Positions 1 to 7,805 of a stretch of DNA of 9,494 bases are shown here, one piece after another. The translations under genes were made by a program, and so were the position numbers. The stretch is from DASZZX01 sp036260415 (GTDB taxonomy: Bacteria > Actinomycetota > Nitriliruptoria > Nitriliruptorales > JAHWKO01). Under the pieces are notes generated by a model. It was not told where the DNA came from. It was given only the letters and a program-made list of their open reading frames with translations, and did no database searches. Within the stretch, counting starts at the first letter, position 1, and each line of letters opens with the position of its first letter. The stretch is taken from positions 1-9,494 of the forward strand of contig DASZZX010000172.1 of assembly GCA_036260415.1 (NCBI GenBank), read 5' to 3'.

Positions 1-1
1 C

Positions 2-490
2 CACTGTGCCGGCGAACGAGCCCGCGTGTACCGCCCCGGCGCCCGCCAACACCGCCCCCAGGTCACCAGCCCCGAAGCCGCCGCCGACCTCCTCGTCCCC
101 ATGCTCGAAGGCCTCGACCGCGAACACTGCCTCACCCTCAACCTCGACACCAAACACCGGCTCATCGCGACCACCACCGTCTCCATCGGATCCATCGACC
201 ACACCTTCATGTCACCCCGCGAGATCTACCGCGACGCGCTCCTGCACCGCGCGGCCGCCATCGTCGTCGCCCACAACCACCCCTCCGGCGACCCCGAACC
301 CTCCCGCGACGACGAGCTCGTCACTCGGCGACTCGGGCAGGCCGGTGAACTCGTCGGCGTCGAAGTCCTCGACCACCTCGTCGTCGGACACCAGCGATGG
401 GTTTCGCTCTCCCGCCGCGGGCTCCTCACCGACCTCAACCTCGACCTGACCCCGCCCGCTCAGCGACACATCGGCAAGACAAGACGGTGA
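2..490 (+). CDS. RadC-like JAB/MPN+ domain protein, 5' end outside window
   Basis: The frame is open from the first bases of the window to TGA at 488-490, giving 162 visible codons. The protein shows the RadC-type JAB domain: a DREH...LNLDTKHRLI segment, then SPREIYRDAL, then the metal-binding signature HNHPSGDPEPSRDD at about 272-313, and VGVEVLDHLVVG near the end. The two His and the Asp of that signature are the expected zinc ligands of a JAMM-type site. A GTG at 26 is the first in-frame start, but the family-like sequence continues upstream of it, so the gene is probably cut by the window edge. Despite the RadC name, the biochemical role of the family is unsettled, and short JAB-only versions are common on phages and genomic islands. 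That fits the recombinase and excisionase genes that follow. The N-terminal helix-hairpin-helix of full RadC is not visible. Confidence 0.85.
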   Translation, partial: HCAGERARVYRPGARQHRPQVTSPEAAADLLVPMLEGLDREHCLTLNLDTKHRLIATTTVSIGSIDHTFMSPREIYRDALLHRAAAIVVAHNHPSGDPEPSRDDELVTRRLGQAGELVGVEVLDHLVVGHQRWVSLSRRGLLTDLNLDLTPPAQRHIGKTRR

Positions 491-499
491 GTGACTGCC

Positions 500-607
500 A
501 TGGGTAACCGTTCGAGGAAGGCGAGGTCCTCCGCTGGCCGGTCCCTCAGACCGGCGGAGCGCTGGCTGCAAGCTCACCGGCGTGGTCGTCAAGCTGGGAC
601 TGCCTAG
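500..607 (+). CDS. Possible small Arg-rich protein after radC-like gene
   Basis: An ATG at 500 opens 35 codons to TAG at 605-607. A GGTGAG sequence at 486-491 lies 8 bases before the ATG, and an in-frame GTG at 491 directly follows the radC-like stop codon, so translation could be coupled. The product would be very basic, beginning MGNRSRKARSS and containing AERWLQAHRRGRQ, and might bind nucleic acid. I do not recognise a family. The coding signal is weak because Arg-rich readings are common in GC-rich DNA, and a hairpin at 537-555 lies inside it. It may be spurious. Confidence 0.2.
   Translation: MGNRSRKARSSAGRSLRPAERWLQAHRRGRQAGTA
537..555. terminator. Hairpin downstream of radC-like gene
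   Basis: GCCGGTC (537-543) and GACCGGC (549-555) form a perfect 7-bp stem with a CCTCA loop. It can extend through CGCT (533 side) pairing with AGCG (558 side) across a small internal loop. It lies 47 bases after the radC-like stop. There is no T tract, so simple intrinsic termination is not assured. It could also be an operator or an RNA structure. Confidence 0.35.
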
Positions 608-757
608 CCGCCCCGCTACCCCATGCCGCGAGAGCGGTCGTACGACCGGCCGCCCCCACACCGGCCACCGCCGTGACCGCACCCGCGGCTGCTGGGTCAC
701 GGTCGGGGCACGTCGCATCCGGCCGCCGATCCCGGACGAGGCGCTTTCCTAGGAGCA
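608..757. other. Stretch with no convincing gene before the first HTH gene
   Basis: Between the small ORF and the AGGAG at 751-755 I see no credible coding signal. One frame stays open from GTG 673 and runs into the HTH protein, but its reading here is Arg/Ser/Ala-rich with no family features and GTG 673 has no Shine-Dalgarno. No clear -10/-35 pair is visible, although a promoter for the HTH gene is expected here. Confidence 0.4.
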
Positions 758-1077
758 GTGATGTCAGCGCTACAGCAAGCGGACGAGTCGAGACGTGGCA
801 GGGCGCGAACCTCGCTCATGAGCGGCTGGCGCGGCCCTACCCCACCGTATGGCTGTCGGGGCAGGAAGCGGCCGAGTACGTGGGCGTCTCTTGGCCGACG
901 CTGCGGCACACCATCCTGGAGCACTCCATCCCGCACGTCCGTCTGGGGACCCGATGGAAGATCGAAGTGGCCGTGCTCGACGACCACCTTCGAGGCATGG
1001 CCGCCGCACAGGTTGGAATGCTCCCAGAGCCCGTACCCGGTGATACGGAAGCCCGACGCGCCTCTCAAGCCACGTAG
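673..1077 (+). CDS. Excisionase-type HTH DNA-binding protein, probably frameshifted near its start
   Basis: The reading frame carries an excisionase/MerR-like helix-turn-helix domain at about 850-990: WLSGQEAAEYVGVSWPTLRH, a short turn, then HVRLGTRWKIEVAVLDDHL, where the RLGTRWKI stretch forms the wing. Such proteins act as recombination directionality factors or as small regulators of mobile elements. The start is a problem. The only in-frame start upstream is GTG 673, which lacks a Shine-Dalgarno and adds a low-complexity Arg-rich leader. By contrast, AGGAG at 751-755 sits 5 bases before ATG 761, which is in another frame and reads MSALQQADESRRG before losing sense. The simplest reading is a gene that began at 761 and suffered a one-base-class frameshift between about 790 and 840. 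The domain is clear; the start and functional state are not. Confidence 0.6.
   Translation: MTAPAAAGSRSGHVASGRRSRTRRFPRSSDVSATASGRVETWQGANLAHERLARPYPTVWLSGQEAAEYVGVSWPTLRHTILEHSIPHVRLGTRWKIEVAVLDDHLRGMAAAQVGMLPEPVPGDTEARRASQAT
751..763 (+). promoter_or_regulatory. Ribosome binding site plus ATG in the wrong frame for the HTH domain
   Basis: AGGAG (751-755) followed after 5 bases by ATG (761-763) is the best translation-start signal in this part of the element. The frame it opens is one register away from the frame encoding the downstream HTH domain, which is why a frameshift is suspected. Confidence 0.5.
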
Positions 1078-1172
1078 CCGCTGGCAGTCAGTCAGACCCC
1101 CCCGGAAAACGGCATCTCCGCAGAACCAGCTCCGCTGCGCATCCGTGGCGGCCGCTCTCTGGCGTCCACGAT

Positions 1173-1210
1173 GAGCCACGTGCACGCGCACGGGTGGAGC
1201 CACCTGCACG
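1173..1210 (+). repeat. Two 14-bp imperfect direct repeats upstream of second HTH gene
   Basis: GAGCCACGTGCACG (1173-1186) and GAGCCACCTGCACG (1197-1210) differ at one position and are 24 bp apart start to start. They lie 58-95 bases before the ATG at 1268, in the non-coding gap between the two HTH genes. Paired direct repeats of this kind are typical of operators or of excisionase binding sites. The second copy is close to where a -35 would fall if TAGTTA (1218-1223) or TAGGCT (1231-1236) is a -10. Function is inferred. Confidence 0.55.
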
Positions 1211-1267
1211 GCTGCCTAGTTACAGCCATGTAGGCTAACGCGAGTCGACGGCACGTAGGGAGGACCG

Positions 1268-1525
1268 ATGCCCAGCGATCAGGCTCAGCAGGAGTTCCTC
1301 GATGCACAGCACGTGGCCGACTGGCTCGGCGTGCCCATCCATACGGTCACCCGCGAAGCACGCCTGGGCCGCCTCCCGGCCCGCAAGGTCGGAAAGGAGT
1401 GGCGGTTCAGCCGCAGCGCCCTCCTCGCGTTCTTCCACGGCACCACCGGCGAGACCTCCCCCACCAGCTTCCCGGGGACGTGGCACCACGGACACCGTGA
1501 CCTGACCCCAGGACCAAGCCAGTGA
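1268..1525 (+). CDS. Excisionase-family HTH DNA-binding protein
   Basis: This 85-residue protein is almost entirely one excisionase/MerR-like HTH domain. FLDAQHVADWLGVPIHTVTREA (residues 10-31) supplies the helix-turn-helix, and LGRLPARKVGKEWRFSRSALLAFF (33-56) supplies the wing and last helix. The RKVGKEWRF stretch matches the usual 'g..wrf....l..f' pattern. GGGAGG at 1258-1263 lies 4 bases before the ATG, which supports this start. The tail (from residue 57) is Pro/Gly/Thr-rich and probably disordered. In an integrative element such a protein usually sets the direction of integrase-mediated recombination or represses element genes. It shares its domain type with the broken gene at 673-1077. 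Two direct repeats just upstream are candidate targets. Its stop overlaps a GTG that opens a further small ORF. Confidence 0.82.
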   Translation: MPSDQAQQEFLDAQHVADWLGVPIHTVTREARLGRLPARKVGKEWRFSRSALLAFFHGTTGETSPTSFPGTWHHGHRDLTPGPSQ

Positions 1526-1632
1526 CAGGGGAAGACGGCGAACGCCGCCAACCCCGAGCGCGCTGGCCCCCCTCCTACCAGGAAGCGACGGTACGCATCC
1601 TCGGCGAGCTCGAACGGCCAGGTGCCGCCTGA
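1522..1632 (+). CDS. Possible 36-residue protein overlapping the HTH gene stop
   Basis: GTG at 1522 overlaps the TGA of the preceding HTH gene in a GTGA arrangement typical of translational coupling, and the frame runs 36 codons to TGA at 1630-1632. The product begins MTGEDGERRQPRARW and contains SYQEATVRILGELERPG. I recognise no family. The coupled start is the main argument for it. No Shine-Dalgarno is obvious apart from what coupling would provide, and it could be the remnant of a longer gene. Confidence 0.3.
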   Translation: MTGEDGERRQPRARWPPSYQEATVRILGELERPGAA

Positions 1633-1694
1633 GCCGACCAGGGAGGGATTGCAATCCGCATGGAGGCCTGCGGCGGTGATGCCTGCCGCCTGCC

Positions 1695-2781
1695 TCAGCC
1701 CAGTCCTGCTAGCGCGTTGTCGATGGCCGCTGCGGCAGGGGCGGAGGATGCTTCCAGCATGTGGGCGTACACCGTCCGCACGGTGGCTGGGGTGTCGCCG
1801 ATCCAGAAGGCGATCTTGTCCGCAGAGTGTCCCTCGTCGATCATCCACGACACGTAGGTGTGACGCAGCCCGTGCGACGACACCCGCGGGATGCCGGTGA
1901 GAGCGCAGGCCCGGGCGAGCGCCTTGCAGTACGCCGATTTGTTCGCCGGCCGCCCGGTGGAGGTCTGGACAAGCCAGCGACGCAGGAACGGCGACGCGTC
2001 GTGCTCACGGTCACCCAGCCGAGGGATCGGCTCCACCGGCCCCGCCTGGCGCAGCAGCCGTTCGACGGTCGCGATGGTCGCCGACGGCAGCTCCAGGGTG
2101 CGCAGGCGATGGTTCTTGGTCGCCCGCACCGTTCCCTCGTAGTAGCGGCGACGGATCGTGACGCGACGGCGTTCAACGTCGACGTCGTGGGGGGTCAGGC
2201 CAGCGATCTCGCCGATGCGAGCTCACAAAGACAGCTGCAGCAGCGCCGTGTCGCGCTGCCAGCCACCCAGCCGTAGCAGCAGCTGTCGGGCTTGCGCGCG
2301 CTCGAGCACCACCGGCGGTTCGACTGGCGGCGAGGACGGTGCTTCTTCGACCTGACCGGGCTGCGCAAAGCGATGTCGTCGGCAACCGCGGCATTGAACA
2401 GCGCGGAGCAGGTCCGGTAGGCCGAGTGGGGTCGGCCGCGGCCGCTGACACCGACGCGCGCACGCCGTTGAGCATCCTGGAGATCTCGGTCGGGGTGACC
2501 TGAGCGAGCGGACGGCGCCCGATGACCGGCAGGATGTAGCGGTCGAGATTGCCCTGATGCCACTTGCGGGTCGAAGACGGCGCGGTGTCGTAGGTCGCCA
2601 TCCGCGCCGCGTACTCGCAGACGCTGATCCTTCCGGGCAAGCCACCCGTGATCGCTCGAGCCTTGGTGATCAGGACCCAGTCGTTCGCTTCCTGCTGCGT
2701 CGGGAAGGTGGCCGCGTACTTCACACCGTCGATCATCAGACGCCCCCGGAACCTGCCGGACGGCAGCCGATCCACGCTCAC
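1695..2781 (-). pseudogene. Tyrosine recombinase (phage-type integrase), disrupted
   Basis: The pieces of one integrase read through three frames on the minus strand. From GTG 2781, MSVDRLPSGRFRGRLMIDG leads into the N-terminal DNA-binding domain and the SAM-like core-binding domain (STRKWHQGNLDRYILPVIG). The frame is lost near 2424-2434. The next frame continues YRTCSALFNAAVADDIALRS to about 2330-2340, where the frame is lost again. The third frame reads EPPVVLERAQARQLLLRL and hits TGA at 2223-2225. The same frame then resumes with ARIGEIAGLTPHDVDVERR, the TKNHRLRTLEL lysine segment, HGLRHTYVSWM, and the Tyr of RTVYAHML, ending at 1695. The catalytic Arg, Lys, His-x-x-Arg and Tyr are visible, but the second His position is Asp (WIGD). 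GAGG at 2792-2795 and GAGGG at 2786-2790 precede the start. Full-length product is not expected unless the indels are sequencing errors. Confidence 0.85.
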
Positions 2782-2828
2782 CAGGCCCTCACCTCGAACG
2801 GGACTGCACGGCGGCCCCTGCCGCCACC

Positions 2829-2857
2829 ACGCTACGTCTCGGCACTCGATTTGTCAT
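2829..2857 (-). promoter_or_regulatory. Predicted integrase promoter
   Basis: On the minus strand ATGACA (2857-2852) and TAGCGT (2834-2829) are separated by 17 bases, close to the TTGACA/TANNNT pattern of the housekeeping sigma factor. Transcription would begin near 2822, about 40 bases before the GTG at 2781. The -35 is contained in one copy of the TGACAAATC repeat, so a protein bound there would block it. Confidence 0.5.
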
Positions 2858-2867
2858 GGATTTGTCA
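2848..2867 (-). repeat. Tandem TGACAAATC direct repeat at the integrase promoter
   Basis: TGACAAATC occurs twice on the minus strand (2867-2859 and 2856-2848) with an 11-bp period, so both copies face the same side of the helix. One copy covers the predicted integrase -35. Arm-type integrase sites and excisionase sites are often arranged like this. It is AT-richer than its surroundings. Confidence 0.55.
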
Positions 2868-2953
2868 CGGAGGCCTCAGGGAAGGCGCTGACCCGTCGAG
2901 CCAAAGTCCCCGAAAACGGCGAGTTATCGGCCGTCCGCGGGTGATTCCGAAGG

Positions 2954-3027
2954 TGGGCCCGGCAGGGCTCGAACCTGCAACCAACGGATTATGAGTCCGC
3001 TGCTCTGACCACTTGAGCTACGGGCCC
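2954..3027 (-). tRNA. tRNA with CAT anticodon, probably tRNA-Ile2 (lysidine type)
   Basis: The minus strand folds as a complete cloverleaf. The acceptor arms are GGGCCCG and CGGGCCC (7 bp). The D stem is GCTC/GAGC with loop AAGTGGTCA. The anticodon stem is GCGGA/TCCGT with loop CTCATAA, the anticodon lying at 2991-2993. The T stem is GCAGG/CCTGC with loop TTCGAGC, and the discriminator is A at 2954. CCA is not encoded (CCT follows). A CAT anticodon fits elongator Met, initiator Met or Ile2. Initiator is excluded by the paired first base pair and the absence of three G-C pairs in the anticodon stem. The GGGCCC acceptor and the TGGTT variable loop resemble Ile2 (C34 converted to lysidine by TilS) more than elongator Met, from memory of the families. 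The gene is the likely attachment target of the neighbouring element. Confidence 0.93.
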
Positions 3028-3413
3028 TCACAGGGCGCGACGAGCATACCCACGCGCGCCTTGGCCAGCCCAGCGCACTGCGCGTGGATGGCCGAACCGC
3101 GGCAACAGGTCGCAGCGGAGTGCCACCCCGGCCGCGACTCCGGTACCGCCAGCGCGCGTGCCCCTCAGGGGGCCGGCCGCGTCGCATGAGATCGATGCAG
3201 TCGCCGAACGCATGCAGCACGCCTCGCTCCAACCGAGGCATCAGTGCATCGACCCGCGTCCGGCCAACCGAGGCGCCCCGCCGGGCTTTCACTCCGGCCG
3301 AATTCTTGTCTGTTGTAGCGCCCCTCCTCCACAGCCCCAACGCCGGTCGGTCGGTCGACGGCGCTCGCGGTGACACCTCCACTACGGTACGCCGCGTCGG
3401 ACGGAGTGATGCC
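3028..3413. other. Gene-free stretch between the tRNA and the GlsB-type gene
   Basis: About 386 bases separate the tRNA 5' end from the next start codon, and both flanking genes point away from this region. Long frames cross it but give Arg/Pro-rich readings with no family features. A tRNA -10 candidate lies near 3043-3048. A short tandem of GGTC/GGTCG steps occurs around 3345-3360. No clear promoter for the GlsB-type gene can be named. Confidence 0.5.
3043..3048 (-). promoter_or_regulatory. Candidate -10 of the tRNA promoter
   Basis: TATGCT on the minus strand lies 15 bases before the mature tRNA 5' end, which would give a leader of roughly 9 bases. The -35 region is poor, so this rests on the -10 and its position only. 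Confidence 0.35.
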
Positions 3414-3680
3414 GTGGTTTCGGGCCTGATCGCCTTCCTCGTTCTCGGAGCCGTGGCCGGGTACCTGGCCCGCCTGCTCATGCCCGGCCCCGACCCCATG
3501 GGATGCCTCGCCACGACCGCGCTGGGGACGGTGGGGTCCTTGGTCGGCGGCACGCTGGGGAGCCTGCTGTTCGACGGACAGCTCGAACTGGACGCCACCG
3601 GCCTGATCGGGTCGGTCATCGGTGCCATGATCGTGCTGTTCTTGCTTCGCCGCGGCCGCGCACGCCGCTACCACCCCTAA
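3414..3680 (+). CDS. GlsB/YeaQ/YmgE-type small membrane protein
   Basis: The 88-residue product has three hydrophobic segments (about 3-23, 30-53 and 58-78) rich in Gly, with motifs typical of the transglycosylase-associated/GlsB family. These include GLIAFLVLGAVAGYLARLLMP, then GCLATTALGTVGSLVGGTLG, then GLIGSVIGAMIVLFLLRRG. It ends in a basic cytoplasmic tail (RRGRARRYHP). Members are small inner-membrane proteins linked to general stress responses in several bacteria; their molecular role is not established. GTG 3414 was chosen because GGAG at 3403-3406 lies 7 bases upstream and the protein then begins exactly at the first membrane segment. A longer in-frame extension upstream has no family features. 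The ATG at 3409 is out of frame and stops after six codons. The gene converges with the phosphofructokinase gene. Confidence 0.87.
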   Translation: MVSGLIAFLVLGAVAGYLARLLMPGPDPMGCLATTALGTVGSLVGGTLGSLLFDGQLELDATGLIGSVIGAMIVLFLLRRGRARRYHP

Positions 3681-3810
3681 CGTCCGCGTTCGCGCGCTGG
3701 CCACCCAAGCCACACGCCACGCCCAGCGGACACTCCCCCGTCACACGCCACCAGGCTCTTTGACGCACACCAAGACTGGCCGGCGCCGGCGACCGGCAGC
3801 CCGTGCGCCG
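3681..3810. other. Convergent intergenic region with a GC palindrome
   Basis: The 130 bases between the convergent GlsB-type and phosphofructokinase genes contain the perfect 12-bp palindrome GCCGGCGCCGGC (3779-3790), 20 bases past the phosphofructokinase stop. Weak long-range inverted repeats (GTCCGC 3682-3687 with GCGGAC 3726-3731) are also present. No T tract follows any of them, so I do not call a definite terminator. Confidence 0.35.
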
Positions 3811-4959
3811 TCAGTACAGGAACATCGGCTTGCCCGTGACGTGGCGCACCTTCGGCCGGTACTCGTTGGCGTCGTACAGGGCGTCCACGTCCACGCGCTT
3901 GACACCTTCCCGGGTGACCGAGATGGGCACGTTGGTGTAGGTACCGCTGCGCAGCGCCACCATCCGCCCGACCGACCCCTCCACAGCCAAGTCAGCGGCC
4001 ATAACGGCGTAGTTGATGGCGACCATGAGGTCGAGCGAGTCCGGCGCCCCCGACCGCATGAGGTAGCCGAGGGTCTGCTCGACGATCCCCACCCCGGTGA
4101 TCGCCTTGAGCATCTCCCCGAGCTGCTGGCCGATGCCTCCCAGCTTGCGGTGACCGTAGGCGTCGGCCTCGCCCCGCAGGTGCAGCTCGCCGCCCTCGAT
4201 CTTCGCACCCTCGGACACCGTCACCACCGCGTAGTTGCTGGGGTTCGCGGCGCGGTCGCGCACGAGCAGCCCGGCGAGTTGTTCGACGTCGCACGGCACC
4301 TCCGAGATGACCGCTCGGTCCGCCCCCGCCAGGTACGCCGAGATGAGCGAGGTCTCACCGCTGTAGCGGCCGAACAGCTCCACGACCGCCAGTCGCTCGT
4401 GCGAGCCCGTGCTGGTCCTCAGCTGATGGATGAACTGCACGCTGCGGCTCACCGCGGTCGAGAAGCCGATGCAGTAGTCGGTGCCGTGGACGTCGTTGTC
4501 CATGGTCTTGGGGATGCCGATGACCGGAACACCCTCTTCGTGCAGCCGAAGACCGTAGGAGAGGGTGTCGTCGCCACCGATCGGGATCAGCGCGTCGAGC
4601 TGCAGACGGTCGATGACCTTGAGCACGTGCGGGGTGAAGTCGAAGGGCTCGTCACCGTCCGCCGCCGCGGCCAGGAAGGCGGGCACCTCCGCATGTCGGA
4701 CCCTGCCTGGGTTCGTGCGCGACGTGTGCAGGACGGTCCCGCCGGTCCGATCGATGGTGCGGGTGTTGTCCTTGTCCAGCGCCATCGTGTTCACGGCGAT
4801 CGACGCGTCGTCGTCCGGGTCGCAGCCGAGGAGACCCGCCCAGCCGCGCCGGATCCCCACAACCGCGTGACCGTCGTCGATCACGCGGTGCACCACGGCC
4901 TTGATGCACGGGTTCAGCCCGGGCACGTCCCCGCCACCGGTCAGGATCCCGATCCGCAC
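3811..4959 (-). CDS. 6-phosphofructokinase, pyrophosphate-type active site
   Basis: This 382-residue enzyme phosphorylates fructose 6-phosphate to fructose 1,6-bisphosphate in the cytoplasm (glycolysis). The family signature is clear: ILTGGGDVPGLN at the N terminus, IPIGGDDTLS near residue 127, IPKTMDNDV near residue 149 and ELFGRYSGE near residue 194. The second Asp of GGDD and the Lys of PKT replace the two Gly residues that mark ATP-dependent enzymes, and in this family that pair indicates pyrophosphate as phosphoryl donor. Such enzymes are usually reversible. The sugar-phosphate loop reads LGYLMRSGAPDSLDL rather than the usual IQRGG...DR form. GTG 4959 was chosen because GGAAGGGG lies 5 bases upstream. 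A GTG at 4977 in the same frame adds six residues but has no Shine-Dalgarno. The gene follows lon on the same strand, 384 bases away, so it probably has its own promoter. Confidence 0.9.
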   Translation of the reverse strand: MRIGILTGGGDVPGLNPCIKAVVHRVIDDGHAVVGIRRGWAGLLGCDPDDDASIAVNTMALDKDNTRTIDRTGGTVLHTSRTNPGRVRHAEVPAFLAAAADGDEPFDFTPHVLKVIDRLQLDALIPIGGDDTLSYGLRLHEEGVPVIGIPKTMDNDVHGTDYCIGFSTAVSRSVQFIHQLRTSTGSHERLAVVELFGRYSGETSLISAYLAGADRAVISEVPCDVEQLAGLLVRDRAANPSNYAVVTVSEGAKIEGGELHLRGEADAYGHRKLGGIGQQLGEMLKAITGVGIVEQTLGYLMRSGAPDSLDLMVAINYAVMAADLAVEGSVGRMVALRSGTYTNVPISVTREGVKRVDVDALYDANEYRPKVRHVTGKPMFLY

Positions 4960-5041
4960 GGCAACCCCTTCCGTCACTCAGGGCAACGTTAGACCCTCGT
5001 CGGGGACTCGAACATGCACGTGACACCGGGGCGCTGGGCAG

Positions 5042-5075
5042 GTTGACACCCCCGGACCCCCGGGACCGGGTCAAC
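5042..5075. promoter_or_regulatory. Inverted repeat GTTGAC/GTCAAC with GC-rich interior
   Basis: GTTGAC (5042-5047) pairs with GTCAAC (5070-5075). The interior can add CC/GG pairs and a GG-ACCC/GGG-ACC inner stem with mismatches. It lies about 83 bases upstream of the phosphofructokinase start, so it could be an operator or riboregulatory hairpin for that gene, or part of a lon terminator. Confidence 0.4.
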
Positions 5076-5087
5076 TCCGGGCCTTGC

Positions 5088-5108
5088 GGCCGGGCCCTCG
5101 GCCCGGCC
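5088..5108. terminator. Perfect 9-bp GC hairpin downstream of lon
   Basis: GGCCGGGCC (5088-5096) and GGCCCGGCC (5100-5108) are exact inverse complements around a 3-base loop, making a very stable hairpin 236 bases after the lon stop. No T tract follows on the minus strand, so termination is plausible but unproven. Confidence 0.4.
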
Positions 5109-5343
5109 ACACGAACACCCCGGACCGCGGCCGGTCACGCACACCGAGACCCACGACCGGCAGATGCGCGCCCCCGGCGATCCGCGAACGCACAAACCCC
5201 GCGCCCGCGACCGGCGCCGCGAGGACGACACCCGCCCAGCAGCATCGCCTCCACCATCGCCCACTGCGCCCGCGCCACTGCCGGTGATGTGCTATTGCCC
5301 CGGCACGACGCCCCACAGCGGCGCAGCGGGCTCGGCAACTGAC

Positions 5344-7707
<2,364 letters not shown>

Positions 7708-7737
7708 GCGTTCCTCGTTCCGGTCGGAGGTCTGACA

Positions 7738-7783
7738 GTTGAGAACGCAAGCACATGGTAGGCACTTCCGTTGAGTGCGCAAC
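7738..7783. promoter_or_regulatory. Two copies of a 14-bp box between lon and marR
   Basis: GTTGAGAACGCAAG (7738-7751) and GTTGAGTGCGCAAC (7770-7783) share GTTGAGNNCGCAA and are 32 bp apart, about three helical turns. The second is nearly palindromic (GTTG...CAAC). TTG...CAA arms resemble many MarR-family operators. One box overlaps the predicted lon -35 and the other the predicted lon start. A further GCGCAACC half-site is at 7792-7799. Each box is 14 bp, so they are not the 21-bp inverted repeat of the HspR/HAIR type, although ACTCAAC half-sites look similar. Confidence 0.55.
7755..7782 (-). promoter_or_regulatory. Predicted lon promoter
   Basis: On the minus strand TTGCGC (7782-7777) and TACCAT (7760-7755) are 16 bases apart, compatible with the housekeeping sigma factor. 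Transcription would begin near 7748, about 40 bases before the lon ATG. The -35 falls inside the second 14-bp box. Confidence 0.45.
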
Positions 7784-7805
7784 CGTCGTCGGCGCAACCA
7801 GCGTC

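Larger units (their letters stand above)
1..2954. mobile_element. Partial, decayed integrative element next to a tRNA gene
   Basis: The segment holds a RadC/JAB-domain gene, two excisionase-type HTH genes and a tyrosine recombinase gene, which is a typical cargo and recombination set for an integrative element. The recombinase gene faces leftwards and starts about 170 bp from the 3' end of a tRNA gene at 2954-3027. Tyrosine integrases commonly recombine at tRNA 3' ends, so one attachment site probably lies within the tRNA 3' half near 2954-2985. The other end is outside the window, so no duplicated tRNA fragment can be shown. The integrase is broken by two frame changes and a stop, and the first HTH gene also looks frameshifted, whereas the chromosomal genes to the right are intact. 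The limits are inferred, and the element type (phage, conjugative element or island) cannot be decided here. Confidence 0.55.
4960..5343. other. Gene-free stretch between lon and the phosphofructokinase gene
   Basis: About 384 bases contain no credible gene on either strand. Several short minus-strand frames exist but give Arg/Gly-rich readings without family features. The region holds two adjacent strong inverted repeats (5042-5075 and 5088-5108). It should carry the end of the lon transcript and the promoter of the phosphofructokinase gene; I cannot point to a clear -10/-35. Confidence 0.5.

Noticed and set aside
758..1174. 138-codon frame starting at the good ribosome site
   Set aside because: After about 20 codons it is an off-register reading of the HTH gene; it is kept only as evidence of a frameshift.
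1095..2924. Shared GAAAACGGC near 1105 and 2915 as possible element-internal attachment repeats
   Set aside because: Only about nine bases match and neither copy lies in the tRNA; chance is sufficient.
2924..3628. Long minus-strand frame across the tRNA and the region to its right
   Set aside because: Its end is a translation of the tRNA itself (SSSGQSSGLIIRWLQVRALP type), a well-known artefact, and the rest is the antisense of the GlsB-type gene.
3760..4992. 410-codon plus-strand frame opposite the phosphofructokinase gene
   Set aside because: It is the antisense shadow of a gene with clear family motifs; its reading is His/Arg/Val-rich without domains.
5071..5338. Short minus-strand frames in the lon-phosphofructokinase gap
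   Set aside because: One has a mildly hydrophobic stretch, but they overlap in several frames, lack ribosome sites and show no family motif.
7738..7783. HspR/HAIR operator upstream of lon
   Set aside because: The required long inverted repeat with 7-base spacing is absent; only half-site resemblance is present.
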